Assembly: GCA_026982705.1 (NCBI GenBank) | Contig: JALSGP010000024.1 | Coordinates: forward strand, 1 to 59,389 | DNA length: 59,389 nucleotides | Reading direction: 5' to 3' | Source: Alphaproteobacteria bacterium | GTDB taxonomy: Bacteria > Pseudomonadota > Alphaproteobacteria > Geminicoccales > Geminicoccaceae | Shown here: positions 17,830-25,263 of the stretch, piece after piece | How the letters are laid out: each line of letters opens with the position of its first letter | Position numbering within the stretch: the stretch's first letter is position 1 | Translations under genes and position numbers: made by a program | The notes under the pieces: generated by a model | Seen by the model: the letters and a program-made list of their open reading frames with translations, nothing else | Databases searched by the model: none | What the model was told of the DNA's origin: nothing

Positions 17830-18815
17830 CCGGGGACGGGGTGATCGAGCGTTTCCTCGAGATGCTGCTGGTGGAGCGGGGGGCGAGCCCGCACACCCTC
17901 GACGCCTACCGCCGCGACCTCGCCGACTTCGCGGGCTTCCTCGCCCGCCGCCGCGGCGGCGTCCGGCCGGAAGCGGCCTCCGCCGACGACATCCGGGCCT
18001 GGCTCGCCGATCTGGATGCCCGCGGCCTCGCCGCCGCCACCGTCGCCCGCCGCCTCTCCGCCCTGCGTCACTGGTTCCGCTTCCTCTATCTGGAGGGGGT
18101 GCGGCGGGACGATCCCGGTCTCGCCGTCGACCGGCCGCGTCCGCGCCGTCCGCTGCCGAAGTATCTCACCGAGGAGGAAGTGACGGCGCTGCTGGAGGCC
18201 GCCCGCCGGCGCCCGGGGACGGAAGGGGTGCGGCTGGTGGCGCTGCTGGAACTCCTCTACGCCACCGGGCTCCGGGTGAGCGAGGCGGTGGCCCTGCCGC
18301 TCTCCGCCCTCGCCGCCGATCTCTCCCACCTGCGCGTCCTCGGCAAGGGGGGGCGCGAACGGGTGGTGCCGCTCCATGCCGCCGCCCGCGGTGCCCTCCG
18401 CCGCTGGCTGGAGCTGCGGGCCGGCCTCGACCTCGACGCGCGCCGACGCCCGTGGCTGTTCCCCTCCCGCGGACGCCGCGGCCATCTCACCCGCCAGCGG
18501 GTGCTGCAGCTGCTCAAGGCGCTGGCGGTGGAGGCCGGGATCGACCCGGCGCGGGTCTCGCCCCACGTGCTGCGCCACGCCTTCGCGAGCCACCTCCTCC
18601 ACCATGGCGCCGATCTGCGGGTGGTGCAGACGCTGCTGGGCCACGCCGACATCGCCACCACCGAGATCTACACCCACCTGCAGCCGGAGCGGCTCGCCAC
18701 CGTGGTGACGACCCTCCATCCGCTTGCTAGAGAGGCGGCCGCCGCGTCGGGGGAGGACCGGCGAACCGGCACCGCAGCGGACGACGAGCCCAACGAAAGG
18801 GAGAAATCGCCGTGA
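17826..18815 (+). CDS. xerD: Site-specific tyrosine recombinase XerD
   Basis: 329 aa with an N-terminal SAM-like core-binding domain (about 5-95) and the C-terminal catalytic domain. All catalytic residues of the tyrosine recombinase family are visible: Arg150 (ATGLRVSE), Lys174 (LGKGGRERV), His247 and Arg250 (HVLRHAFASH), His273 (LLGHADI) and the nucleophile Tyr282 (EIYTHL). XerD works with XerC at dif to resolve chromosome dimers. The GTG at 17826 overlaps the previous stop; a GTG at 17841 is an alternative. About 40 low-complexity acidic and Ala-rich residues follow the catalytic domain and overlap the next gene's start. The housekeeping context argues against a mobile-element integrase. 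Confidence 0.95.
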   Translation: MTGDGVIERFLEMLLVERGASPHTLDAYRRDLADFAGFLARRRGGVRPEAASADDIRAWLADLDARGLAAATVARRLSALRHWFRFLYLEGVRRDDPGLAVDRPRPRRPLPKYLTEEEVTALLEAARRRPGTEGVRLVALLELLYATGLRVSEAVALPLSALAADLSHLRVLGKGGRERVVPLHAAARGALRRWLELRAGLDLDARRRPWLFPSRGRRGHLTRQRVLQLLKALAVEAGIDPARVSPHVLRHAFASHLLHHGADLRVVQTLLGHADIATTEIYTHLQPERLATVVTTLHPLAREAAAASGEDRRTGTAADDEPNEREKSP

Positions 18816-19801
18816 GCTTCAAGCAGGTCGTGGAGGCCACGCCCCGGGTCAACCGCTCGGAGCTGGCCGTGCCCGGATCCAGCCCGCACATGTTCGAGAA
18901 GGCCGCGAGGTCGGCCGCGGACGTCGTGTTCCTCGACCTCGAGGACGCCGTCGCGCCCGACATGAAGGAAGAGGCGCGCCGCAACGTCATCGAGGCCATC
19001 AACGACATCGACTGGGGCGACAAGACCCTGTCGGTGCGCATCAACGGCCTCGACACGCCCTACATGTACCGCGACGTGGTCGACCTGCTCGAGCGCTGCA
19101 GCGAGCGGCTCGACCTCATCATGATCCCCAAGGTGGGCACCGCCGCCGACGTCTACACCGTCGACTGTCTCGTGACCCAGATCGAGACCGCCAAGGGCCG
19201 GAAGAAGCGCGTCGGCTTCGAGCTCATCATCGAGACGGCCCTCGGCATGCAGAACGTGCACGAGATCGCCGCCGCGAGCCCGCGCAACGAATCCCTCCAC
19301 TTCGGCGTCGCCGACTACGCCGCTTCGGTGCGTGCCCGCACCGTCAAGATCGGCGGCGTCCATCCCGACTACGGCGTGCTCACCGACCCGGACGCCCAGG
19401 GCGAGCGCGCCTTCTTCTGGGCCGATCCCTGGCACTATGCCATCGCCCGCATGGTGGTGGCGGCCCGCGCCAACGGTCTGCGACCGGTGGACGGTCCCTT
19501 CGGCGACATCCGGGATCCGGACGGCTATCGGGCGGCGGCGAAGCGGGCGGCGGTGCTGGGCTGTGAGGGCAAGTGGGCCATCCATCCCTCGCAGATCGCC
19601 CTCGCCAACGAGGTGTTCAGCCCCTCGCCGCAGGAGGTGGAGCGGGCGCGCCGGATCCTCGAGGCGATGGAGCAGGCCAAGCGCGAGGGCAAGGGGGCGG
19701 TGAGCCTCGACGGCCGTCTCATCGACATCGCCTCCATCCGCCAGGCCCAGGCGCTGGTGGCCAAGGCCGAACAGATCGCCCGTCTCGAGGGAGGCGACTG
19801 A
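18812..19801 (+). CDS. mcl1: L-malyl-CoA / beta-methylmalyl-CoA lyase
   Basis: 329 aa of the HpcH/HpaI citrate-lyase-beta family and closely similar to Rhodobacter Mcl1 as I remember it: DVVFLDLEDAVAPD (acidic active-site loop), VRINGLDTPYMYRD, MIPKVG, FELIIETALGMQNV, FGVADYAAS and CEGKWAIHPSQ. The enzyme cleaves malyl-CoA to acetyl-CoA and glyoxylate and beta-methylmalyl-CoA to propionyl-CoA and glyoxylate, as in the ethylmalonyl-CoA pathway. The start is a GTG overlapping the xerD stop by four bases, with AGGGAGA about 8 bp upstream. Linkage to xerD looks accidental in function but coupled in translation. A strong hairpin follows. Confidence 0.95.
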   Translation: MSFKQVVEATPRVNRSELAVPGSSPHMFEKAARSAADVVFLDLEDAVAPDMKEEARRNVIEAINDIDWGDKTLSVRINGLDTPYMYRDVVDLLERCSERLDLIMIPKVGTAADVYTVDCLVTQIETAKGRKKRVGFELIIETALGMQNVHEIAAASPRNESLHFGVADYAASVRARTVKIGGVHPDYGVLTDPDAQGERAFFWADPWHYAIARMVVAARANGLRPVDGPFGDIRDPDGYRAAAKRAAVLGCEGKWAIHPSQIALANEVFSPSPQEVERARRILEAMEQAKREGKGAVSLDGRLIDIASIRQAQALVAKAEQIARLEGGD

Positions 19802-19823
19802 ACCGCCCCGCAGGAGCGTGGAC

Positions 19824-19845
19824 GGGGCGGCGCCGGCGCCGCCCC
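19824..19845. terminator. Hairpin between convergent genes
   Basis: A perfect 11-bp inverted repeat (GGGGCGGCGCC / GGCGCCGCCCC) lies 22 bp after mcl1 and 27 bp after the stop of the convergent cytochrome P460 gene. It could end transcription from both sides. There is no T-tract, as is common in very G+C-rich genomes. Confidence 0.6.
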
Positions 19846-19872
19846 GCACGCATTCCGGGCCGGCCGAAGCCG

Positions 19873-20889
19873 TCAGCTCCCGCGCCGGCGATATTTTTCC
19901 GGCATGAAGAACAGGCTGTCGGTGTCGGCCGCGCTCATGTGACAGTCGGCGCAGAAGCGAACCTGCCGGGGCTCGTCCACGAGCCGCCCGTCCGGGGTCA
20001 CCATGGCGTACTTCCAGTCGCCGGTGGCCGGGCTGGTGCCGGCGGGGAGCTTCTCCATGAGGAACAGCGGACCCGGCCGCGCCCGACCTCCCTGCACCAC
20101 GAAACTGTCCTTGGCGAGGATGGCCCCGGCCGGCATCCTTCCCACCTTCTCGAAGCGACCGTAAGCTTCGGCCCCGTCGGGACTGGCGTAGTTCTGGACG
20201 TAGCGTCCGCCGTGGGTGGCCGAGACGTAGGGGCCGGTCGAAAAGCGCGGCCAGCTCCGATAGATCCTGGCGATCTCCAGGCCCGAGCGGGCGTAGGCCT
20301 GCTGCATCGCCTCGTGCAGCCGCTCGTAGAGCGCCTTGGCCTGCGCGTCCGAGAGGGGCGCGGCCTGCGAGCGCGGCGCGCAGGGATTGCACGGACTGGC
20401 CGCGGGCGCACACGGGTTCGCGGCACACGGGTTGCACGGGTTCGTCGCCGGTGCGCAGGGATTGGCCGCGGCGCACGGGTTCATCTTCGGCGCACACGGA
20501 TTGCAGGGGTTCATGGCCGGTGCGCAGGGGTTCACGGCCGCGCACGGATTTGCCCCGGGTGCACAGGGGTTGGCGGCGGCACACGGCGTGCACGGGTTGT
20601 AGCCCTTCGGCCACTTCTTCTTGCGGGGCTTGGCCGCCGCACACGGGTTGCACGGGTTCATCGCCGGCGTGCAGGGATTGGCCGCGGCGCACGGGTTCAT
20701 CTTCGGCGCACACGGATTGCAGGGGTTCATGGCCGGTGCGCAGGGGTTGGCCTGGGCCAGGTTCAGCGGTGCCGCCGTGGCGCTAGGCGACGCCGGTGGG
20801 ATCACGGCGGCCCCCAGGGCCAGCATGCCCGCCCCCAGCACGGTGCGGGTGGCGGTGCTGGCGAGCAGTCTCGTCCGGTATCCACGCAT
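19873..20889 (-). CDS. Cytochrome P460 protein with long Cys-rich NPC-repeat region
   Basis: 338 aa. Residues 1-40 form a signal peptide. Residues 48-172 are low-complexity repeats of the type NPC(A/N)P, holding 21 cysteines (50, 57, 60, 67, 73, 80, 83, 100, 103, 109, 115, 122, 129, 132, 139, 145, 152, 155, 160, 167, 170) and interrupted by a basic KPRKKKWPKG segment at 87-96. A block of about 35 residues is nearly duplicated inside this region. Residues 180-335 form a cytochrome P460 domain with FSTGPYVSATHGGRYVQNY, KDSFVV, GPLFLMEK and a heme motif CADCH (Cys313, Cys316, His317). P460 proteins are periplasmic heme proteins tied to hydroxylamine or NO chemistry. The repeat region may bind metal or carry disulfides; its role is unknown. 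Confidence 0.88.
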   Translation of the reverse strand: MRGYRTRLLASTATRTVLGAGMLALGAAVIPPASPSATAAPLNLAQANPCAPAMNPCNPCAPKMNPCAAANPCTPAMNPCNPCAAAKPRKKKWPKGYNPCTPCAAANPCAPGANPCAAVNPCAPAMNPCNPCAPKMNPCAAANPCAPATNPCNPCAANPCAPAASPCNPCAPRSQAAPLSDAQAKALYERLHEAMQQAYARSGLEIARIYRSWPRFSTGPYVSATHGGRYVQNYASPDGAEAYGRFEKVGRMPAGAILAKDSFVVQGGRARPGPLFLMEKLPAGTSPATGDWKYAMVTPDGRLVDEPRQVRFCADCHMSAADTDSLFFMPEKYRRRGS

Positions 20890-21049
20890 CCTTCCCTCTT
20901 CCCTCGTCTCGCCCCGCCCGTCGCGGGCGCGGCCGGGACCGATGCTAGCGACGGTCGGATGCGACGCGAGTCACGGGGCTTCACGAAGCTTTGACCGCGC
21001 GGCGATCTCGCCCGTGGCATGTTCGCCGCGGTCGGCGGAGCCCTCGGCC

Positions 21050-21901
21050 GTGCCCACCCGTCGCCTCGTGATCGCCGCGCCCGCCCTGCTCGTGCCGTCG
21101 GTGCGTGCGGCCCGCGCACGTCTCGACCCGCCGACGGTGATCGTGCCGGCCGGCTCCTTCCTCGAGGGGTCGGACCGGGCCGAGCGCGAGCTCGCCTATG
21201 CGCTGGACGAGGCCGCCTATGGTTCGGACATCACCCGCCGGCAGCGGTGGTACGAGAACGAACCACCCCTGCGACGCGCCACCACCGGTGCCTTCCGCAT
21301 CCTCCGCGATCCCGTCACCAACCGTCTCTACGCCCGTTTCGTCGCCGCCACCGGTCACCGGGCGCCCGCGGTGGATCCGGAGACCTGGCGGCGCCAGCGG
21401 CTGATCCACCCCTTCGAGGCGACCCTGCGCTTCCAGTGGCATGGCGGCCGCCCGCCGCCCGGGCGCCTGGATCATCCGGTGGTGCTGGTGTCCTGGGACG
21501 ACGCGGTGGCCTTCGCCCGCTGGCTGTCGGCGGAGACCGGCCGGAGCTGGCGGCTGCCCCGTGAGCGCGAGTGGGAGAAGGCGGCGCGCGGGACCGACGG
21601 CCGGCCGTTCCCCTGGGGTCGGCGCTTCGATCCGACCCGCCTCAATTCGGCGGACGCCGGTCCCTTCGACACCGTGCCGGTGGGGAGCCACCCGGAGGGC
21701 GCGAGTCCCTTCGGCATGCGCGATGCCGCCGGACAGGTGTACGAATGGACCGCCACGCCCGCCGGCCCCGGTCGCTTCGTGGTCAAGGGCGGATCGTGGG
21801 ACGACCGTGGCTGCGGCGTGTGCCGGCCCGCCGCCCGCCATGGGCGACCGCGGGATCTGCGCCATATCCTGGTGGGATTCCGCCTGGTGGAGGCGCCATG
21901 A
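21050..21901 (+). CDS. Formylglycine-generating-enzyme-like (SUMF1 domain) secreted protein
   Basis: 283 aa from a GTG at 21050, with a basic, hydrophobic N-terminus (RRLVIAAPALLVPSVRAARA) that reads as a signal peptide. The FGE-sulfatase domain follows: IVPAGSFLEGS (near 31-41), HPVVLVSWDDAVAFARWLS, RLPREREWEKAARG, PFPWG, VGSHPEGASPFGMRDAAGQVYEW and KGGSWDDRGCGVCRPAARHG through HILVGFRLV. Aligning the CxxxxCAAR active site of true FGEs to this region keeps the first Cys (Cys255) but puts Pro where the second should be, so classical sulfatase activation is doubtful. It overlaps the next gene by four bases and is divergent from the P460 gene. The start codon choice is moderate. Confidence 0.82.
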   Translation: MPTRRLVIAAPALLVPSVRAARARLDPPTVIVPAGSFLEGSDRAERELAYALDEAAYGSDITRRQRWYENEPPLRRATTGAFRILRDPVTNRLYARFVAATGHRAPAVDPETWRRQRLIHPFEATLRFQWHGGRPPPGRLDHPVVLVSWDDAVAFARWLSAETGRSWRLPREREWEKAARGTDGRPFPWGRRFDPTRLNSADAGPFDTVPVGSHPEGASPFGMRDAAGQVYEWTATPAGPGRFVVKGGSWDDRGCGVCRPAARHGRPRDLRHILVGFRLVEAP

Positions 21902-22629
21902 CCGCGGTCGAACCGCCACCGCTGGAGATCGCCGATCCCCTGGCCGGTCTCTCCCGCGAGGAGCTGGAGACCATGCTCGCCGCCGGCTACGAGGCGCGCG
22001 AGTGCATGCGGGTGCTGCACAAGGTGGGGCGCAATCTCGTCGGCGAGATCCTCGAGGGCCAGGGGCCCTTCGTCCAGTACGAGCACTATCCGAAGGGCGA
22101 CGTCTACGACCCGGAGACCCACGGCCAGTACTACTATCACGCCCACCGGCCGGGCGAGCACGGCCACTTCCACACCTTTCTGCGCGCCCCCGGCATGCCG
22201 CCCGGGGTGGAACCGGCCCCCTACGAGGGCGACGCCCCCCGCCCGCTGGGCCGCGAGGCGGTGGCCCACATCGTCGCCATCTCCATGGATGCCTGGGGCC
22301 GTCCCCTCGCCCTCTTCACCACCAACCGCTGGGTGACGGCCGAGACCTGGTACCGGGCCGAGGACGTGGCCCGCATGATCGACCGCTTCGAGATCGACCA
22401 CGCCTGGCCCTCCTGGCCCACCAACCGCTGGCTCGGCGCCATGCTGCGCCTGTTCCGCCCCCAGATCGTGCGGCTGCTCGAGGCGCGGGACCGGATGGTG
22501 GCGGAATGGCAGGCCCGCCACCCCGATCGCGACGTGTACGAGGATCGGGAGCTGGAGGTGACGAGCTGGCTTCCCGTCTCCCTCGACGATCAGATCCGCG
22601 CCCTCGAGGCGCGGCTGGGACTGCGCTGA
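21898..22629 (+). CDS. Conserved hypothetical protein with His-rich motif
   Basis: 243 aa, no signal peptide, starting inside the stop of the FGE-like gene (ATGA). The most striking part is residues 61-93, with His at 63, 75, 81, 83, 88, 90 and 92 among Tyr and Gly residues (GQYYYHAHRPGEHGHFHTF), a plausible metal-binding site. The rest is mixed helix and strand, with WPTNRWLGAMLRLFRPQI and DVYEDRELEV near the end. It may be one of the alphaproteobacterial families known only as a DUF (possibly DUF6969), but I am not sure. Coupling to the FGE-like protein suggests a shared task, perhaps metal-dependent maturation. Confidence 0.8.
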   Translation: MTAVEPPPLEIADPLAGLSREELETMLAAGYEARECMRVLHKVGRNLVGEILEGQGPFVQYEHYPKGDVYDPETHGQYYYHAHRPGEHGHFHTFLRAPGMPPGVEPAPYEGDAPRPLGREAVAHIVAISMDAWGRPLALFTTNRWVTAETWYRAEDVARMIDRFEIDHAWPSWPTNRWLGAMLRLFRPQIVRLLEARDRMVAEWQARHPDRDVYEDRELEVTSWLPVSLDDQIRALEARLGLR

Positions 22630-22633
22630 GGAC

Positions 22634-24007
22634 TCAGCGTCGCCGGCGCCGCTTCGCCTCGCTGCGGGCGCGCTCCAGTTCCGCCCGCAGGTCCGCGAGC
22701 CTGAGCGCCAGCTCGCCGCCGGCCCCCGCCGCCTCCGCCCGCTCCAGATAGAGCGCGACATCGTCGAGCCGGCCGCGGCGCAGCGCCCATTCGGCGAGCT
22801 CCACGTAGGAGGCGGCGGTCTCGCCGAGGCGGCCCAGCACCACCCCCAGCAGCCGGTGCGCCGGCGCCGCGTCCGGATCCCCGCGCACCGCCACGGCGAG
22901 ATGCCGCCGTGCCTCCTCCAGCCGCGCACGGCCGCCCCGCTCCACCAGCACCCGGGCGAGTCCCAGCCGCAGCAGCGGTGCATCCGGCACCAGATCCACC
23001 GCCCGCCGCCAAGGCGCCTCCGCGCCGGCCAGATCGCCGCTCTCGAAGCGGAACTGGCCCAGCAGTTCGTGGAGATAGGGATCGTCGGGCCGATCGGCGA
23101 GCAGCGCCTCGATGCGGGCGAAGGCCTCGCCCGTGCGCCCGGCGCGGAAGAGGGCGATGGCGCAGGCGTAGGCGTCGGCGAAATCGGCGCCCGCACAACG
23201 GCGGGCGATCACGGTGGACGGATCGCGGGCGAGGAAGCCTTCGAGCTTGGCCCGCATCCGCGCGTGGCGCCGGTGCATCGCTCCGGAGAGTCGCCGGCCG
23301 CGGGCGGGTGAACGCTCCACCCGCTGGCGCAGCCGGGCGATGCGTTCGTCGGTGAGGGGATGCGTGCGCAGATAGACGTCACCGCCGGCGCCCATCGCGG
23401 CCTCGTGGCGCCGCATGACGACGAGAAAGCGCACCAGCGCTCCGGGATCGATGCCGGCGCGCTCCAGCGCCGTGGCCGCCGCCTGATCGGCCAGGCTCTC
23501 CTGGGTGCGGGTGAAGCTCAGGAACTCGCGCCGGGCCACGTCCTGTCCGCCGAGGACGAGCGCGGTCCCCACCTCCGGGGCGCCCGCCGCCGCCGCGGCC
23601 GCGCCCAGCACCGCCCCCAGCAGGCTCCGCACCGCCGCCCGCCGCACCTCGTCGGCCAGCCGCACCAGATGCCCCCCGGCCATGTGACCGGCCTCGTGGG
23701 CGAGGACGCCGGCGAGCTGCTCCGGCGTCTCCGTCGCCGCCAGCAGTCCGGTGTGCACGAACAGCCGCCGGCCGCCGGCGACGAAGGCGTTGATGGCGGG
23801 ATCGCGCAGGATCACGATCTCGACCCCGTCCGGAGCGAGCCCCGCCGCCTCCAACACCGGACGCGCGAGATCGCGGAGATAGCGCTCGATCTCGGTGTCG
23901 CGGACGACCACCGCGCCGCCGGCCGGCGCCGGCGCGAGGGCGAGGAGCGCGAGGAGCGGGAACAGGAAGGCCGCGAGGCGGCGCGGGAAGAGGGACGTGA
24001 GAGGCAT
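22634..24007 (-). CDS. M48-family metalloprotease with C-terminal TPR repeats
   Basis: 457 aa. A signal peptide (residues 1-31, RRLAAFLFPLLALLALAPAPAGG) is followed by a peptidase M48 domain with HEAGH at 104-108 and the third zinc ligand Glu170 in TQESLADQAA. The second half (about 265-450) is helical tetratricopeptide-like repeats. This layout is that of BepA/YfgC, a periplasmic chaperone-protease for outer-membrane protein assembly. I chose the ATG at 24007 for the signal peptide; an upstream in-frame ATG (24097) would run into the divergent aminotransferase. It converges with the His-rich protein gene, with only four bases between the stops. Confidence 0.92.
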   Translation of the reverse strand: MPLTSLFPRRLAAFLFPLLALLALAPAPAGGAVVVRDTEIERYLRDLARPVLEAAGLAPDGVEIVILRDPAINAFVAGGRRLFVHTGLLAATETPEQLAGVLAHEAGHMAGGHLVRLADEVRRAAVRSLLGAVLGAAAAAAGAPEVGTALVLGGQDVARREFLSFTRTQESLADQAAATALERAGIDPGALVRFLVVMRRHEAAMGAGGDVYLRTHPLTDERIARLRQRVERSPARGRRLSGAMHRRHARMRAKLEGFLARDPSTVIARRCAGADFADAYACAIALFRAGRTGEAFARIEALLADRPDDPYLHELLGQFRFESGDLAGAEAPWRRAVDLVPDAPLLRLGLARVLVERGGRARLEEARRHLAVAVRGDPDAAPAHRLLGVVLGRLGETAASYVELAEWALRRGRLDDVALYLERAEAAGAGGELALRLADLRAELERARSEAKRRRRR

Positions 24008-24084
24008 GCGGCCGCTTGGCGTGGCGGGGTGCCCTCCGCCATATGGACCCGGGCCGCGGACGCGGAAAGGGGAGACGGCAGGCC

Positions 24085-25263
24085 ATGAAACGATCACGGC
24101 GCAGCACCATCGCGCCCTTCATGGTGATGGAGGTGCTGGAGGCGGCCAACGCCCGGGCGGCGGCGGGCGCCGACGTGCTGCACCTGGAGCTGGGCGAGCC
24201 CGGCGAGGGAACGCCCCCCTCGGCGCTGGCGGCGGCCCGCCGGGCCCTCGACGAGGCCTTCATGGGTTACACGGAGGCCTTCGGTCTGCCCGACCTGCGC
24301 CGGCGCATCGCCCGACACTATCGGGAGACCTACGGGGTGGAGGTGGATCCCCGACGGATCCTCGTCACCGTCGGGGCCTCCGGCGCCTTCGTCCTCGGGT
24401 TCCTCGCCGCCTTCGACGCCGGCGACCGGGTGGCCCTGGCCGAGCCCGGCTATCCCGCCTATCGCAACATCCTCCGCGCCCTCGACATCGAGGTGGTGCG
24501 GCTGGACGTGGGCTTCGCCGAGGGATTCCAGCCCACCGTCGAGAGTCTGGAGCGGGCGCTGCCGCTGGACGGGCTGGTGCTGGCGAGTCCCGCCAATCCC
24601 ACCGGCAGCATGCTTACGCCGGCACGGCTGGAAGCGCTGCGCCGCTTCTGTACCGAGACGGGCATCCGCATCGTCTCCGACGAGATCTATCACGGCATCA
24701 CCTACGGCACCCCGGCCCGCACCCTCGCCGCCGATGCCGATGCCCTGGTGGTCAACAGCTTCTCCAAGTACTTCTGCATGACCGGATGGCGGCTGGGCTG
24801 GATGGTGGTGCCGGAGGACCTGCTGGAGTCGGTGGCCCGTCTCGCCCAGAACCTGTTCATCGCCCCGCCCACCATCGCCCAGCACGCCGCCCTCGGTGCC
24901 TTCCGCGACCGCGCGCTGCTGGATCGCCGGGTGGAGGCCTACCGCCGCAACCGCGACCGGCTGCTGGCGGCGCTGCGCGAGGGCGGCGTCACCCGCGTCG
25001 CCCCGCCGGAGGGCGCCTTCTATCTCTATGCCGACGTGGGCGATCTCACCGACGACTCGCCGGCCTTCTGCCGCGCCCTCCTCGAGGAGACGGGAATCGC
25101 CGCCACGCCCGGTCTCGACTTCGACCCGGCCCACGGCCACCGCTACGTGCGCTTCTCCTTCGCCGCCGCCGAGGAGGTGGTGGCGGAGGCGTGCCGGCGG
25201 CTGGTGCCGTGGCTGCGGGCGCGGGCCGACCGGGGCGCCGACCCTTCCGCCGGCGTCAGCTGA
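24085..25263 (+). CDS. Class I/II pyridoxal-phosphate aminotransferase
   Basis: 392 aa of fold-type I. Motifs are LELGEPGEGTPP at the N-terminus, GYTEAFGLPDLR, VTVGASGAFVLGFLA, ASPANPTGSML, VSDEIYHGITYG and the PLP-lysine motif NSFSKYFCMTGWRLGW, with RFSF near the C-terminus. It is an aspartate/aromatic aminotransferase-like enzyme; which amino acid it handles cannot be told. The ATG at 24085 has GGGGAGA upstream. It is divergent from the protease gene with only 77 bp between starts, and its stop overlaps the end of rne by 8 bp tail to tail. Confidence 0.94.
   Translation: MKRSRRSTIAPFMVMEVLEAANARAAAGADVLHLELGEPGEGTPPSALAAARRALDEAFMGYTEAFGLPDLRRRIARHYRETYGVEVDPRRILVTVGASGAFVLGFLAAFDAGDRVALAEPGYPAYRNILRALDIEVVRLDVGFAEGFQPTVESLERALPLDGLVLASPANPTGSMLTPARLEALRRFCTETGIRIVSDEIYHGITYGTPARTLAADADALVVNSFSKYFCMTGWRLGWMVVPEDLLESVARLAQNLFIAPPTIAQHAALGAFRDRALLDRRVEAYRRNRDRLLAALREGGVTRVAPPEGAFYLYADVGDLTDDSPAFCRALLEETGIAATPGLDFDPAHGHRYVRFSFAAAEEVVAEACRRLVPWLRARADRGADPSAGVS

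Noticed and set aside
17826-18815. xerD as an integrase of a mobile element
   Set aside because: The recombinase sits in a conserved aroK-small protein-xerD order with housekeeping neighbours, and I see no attachment repeats.
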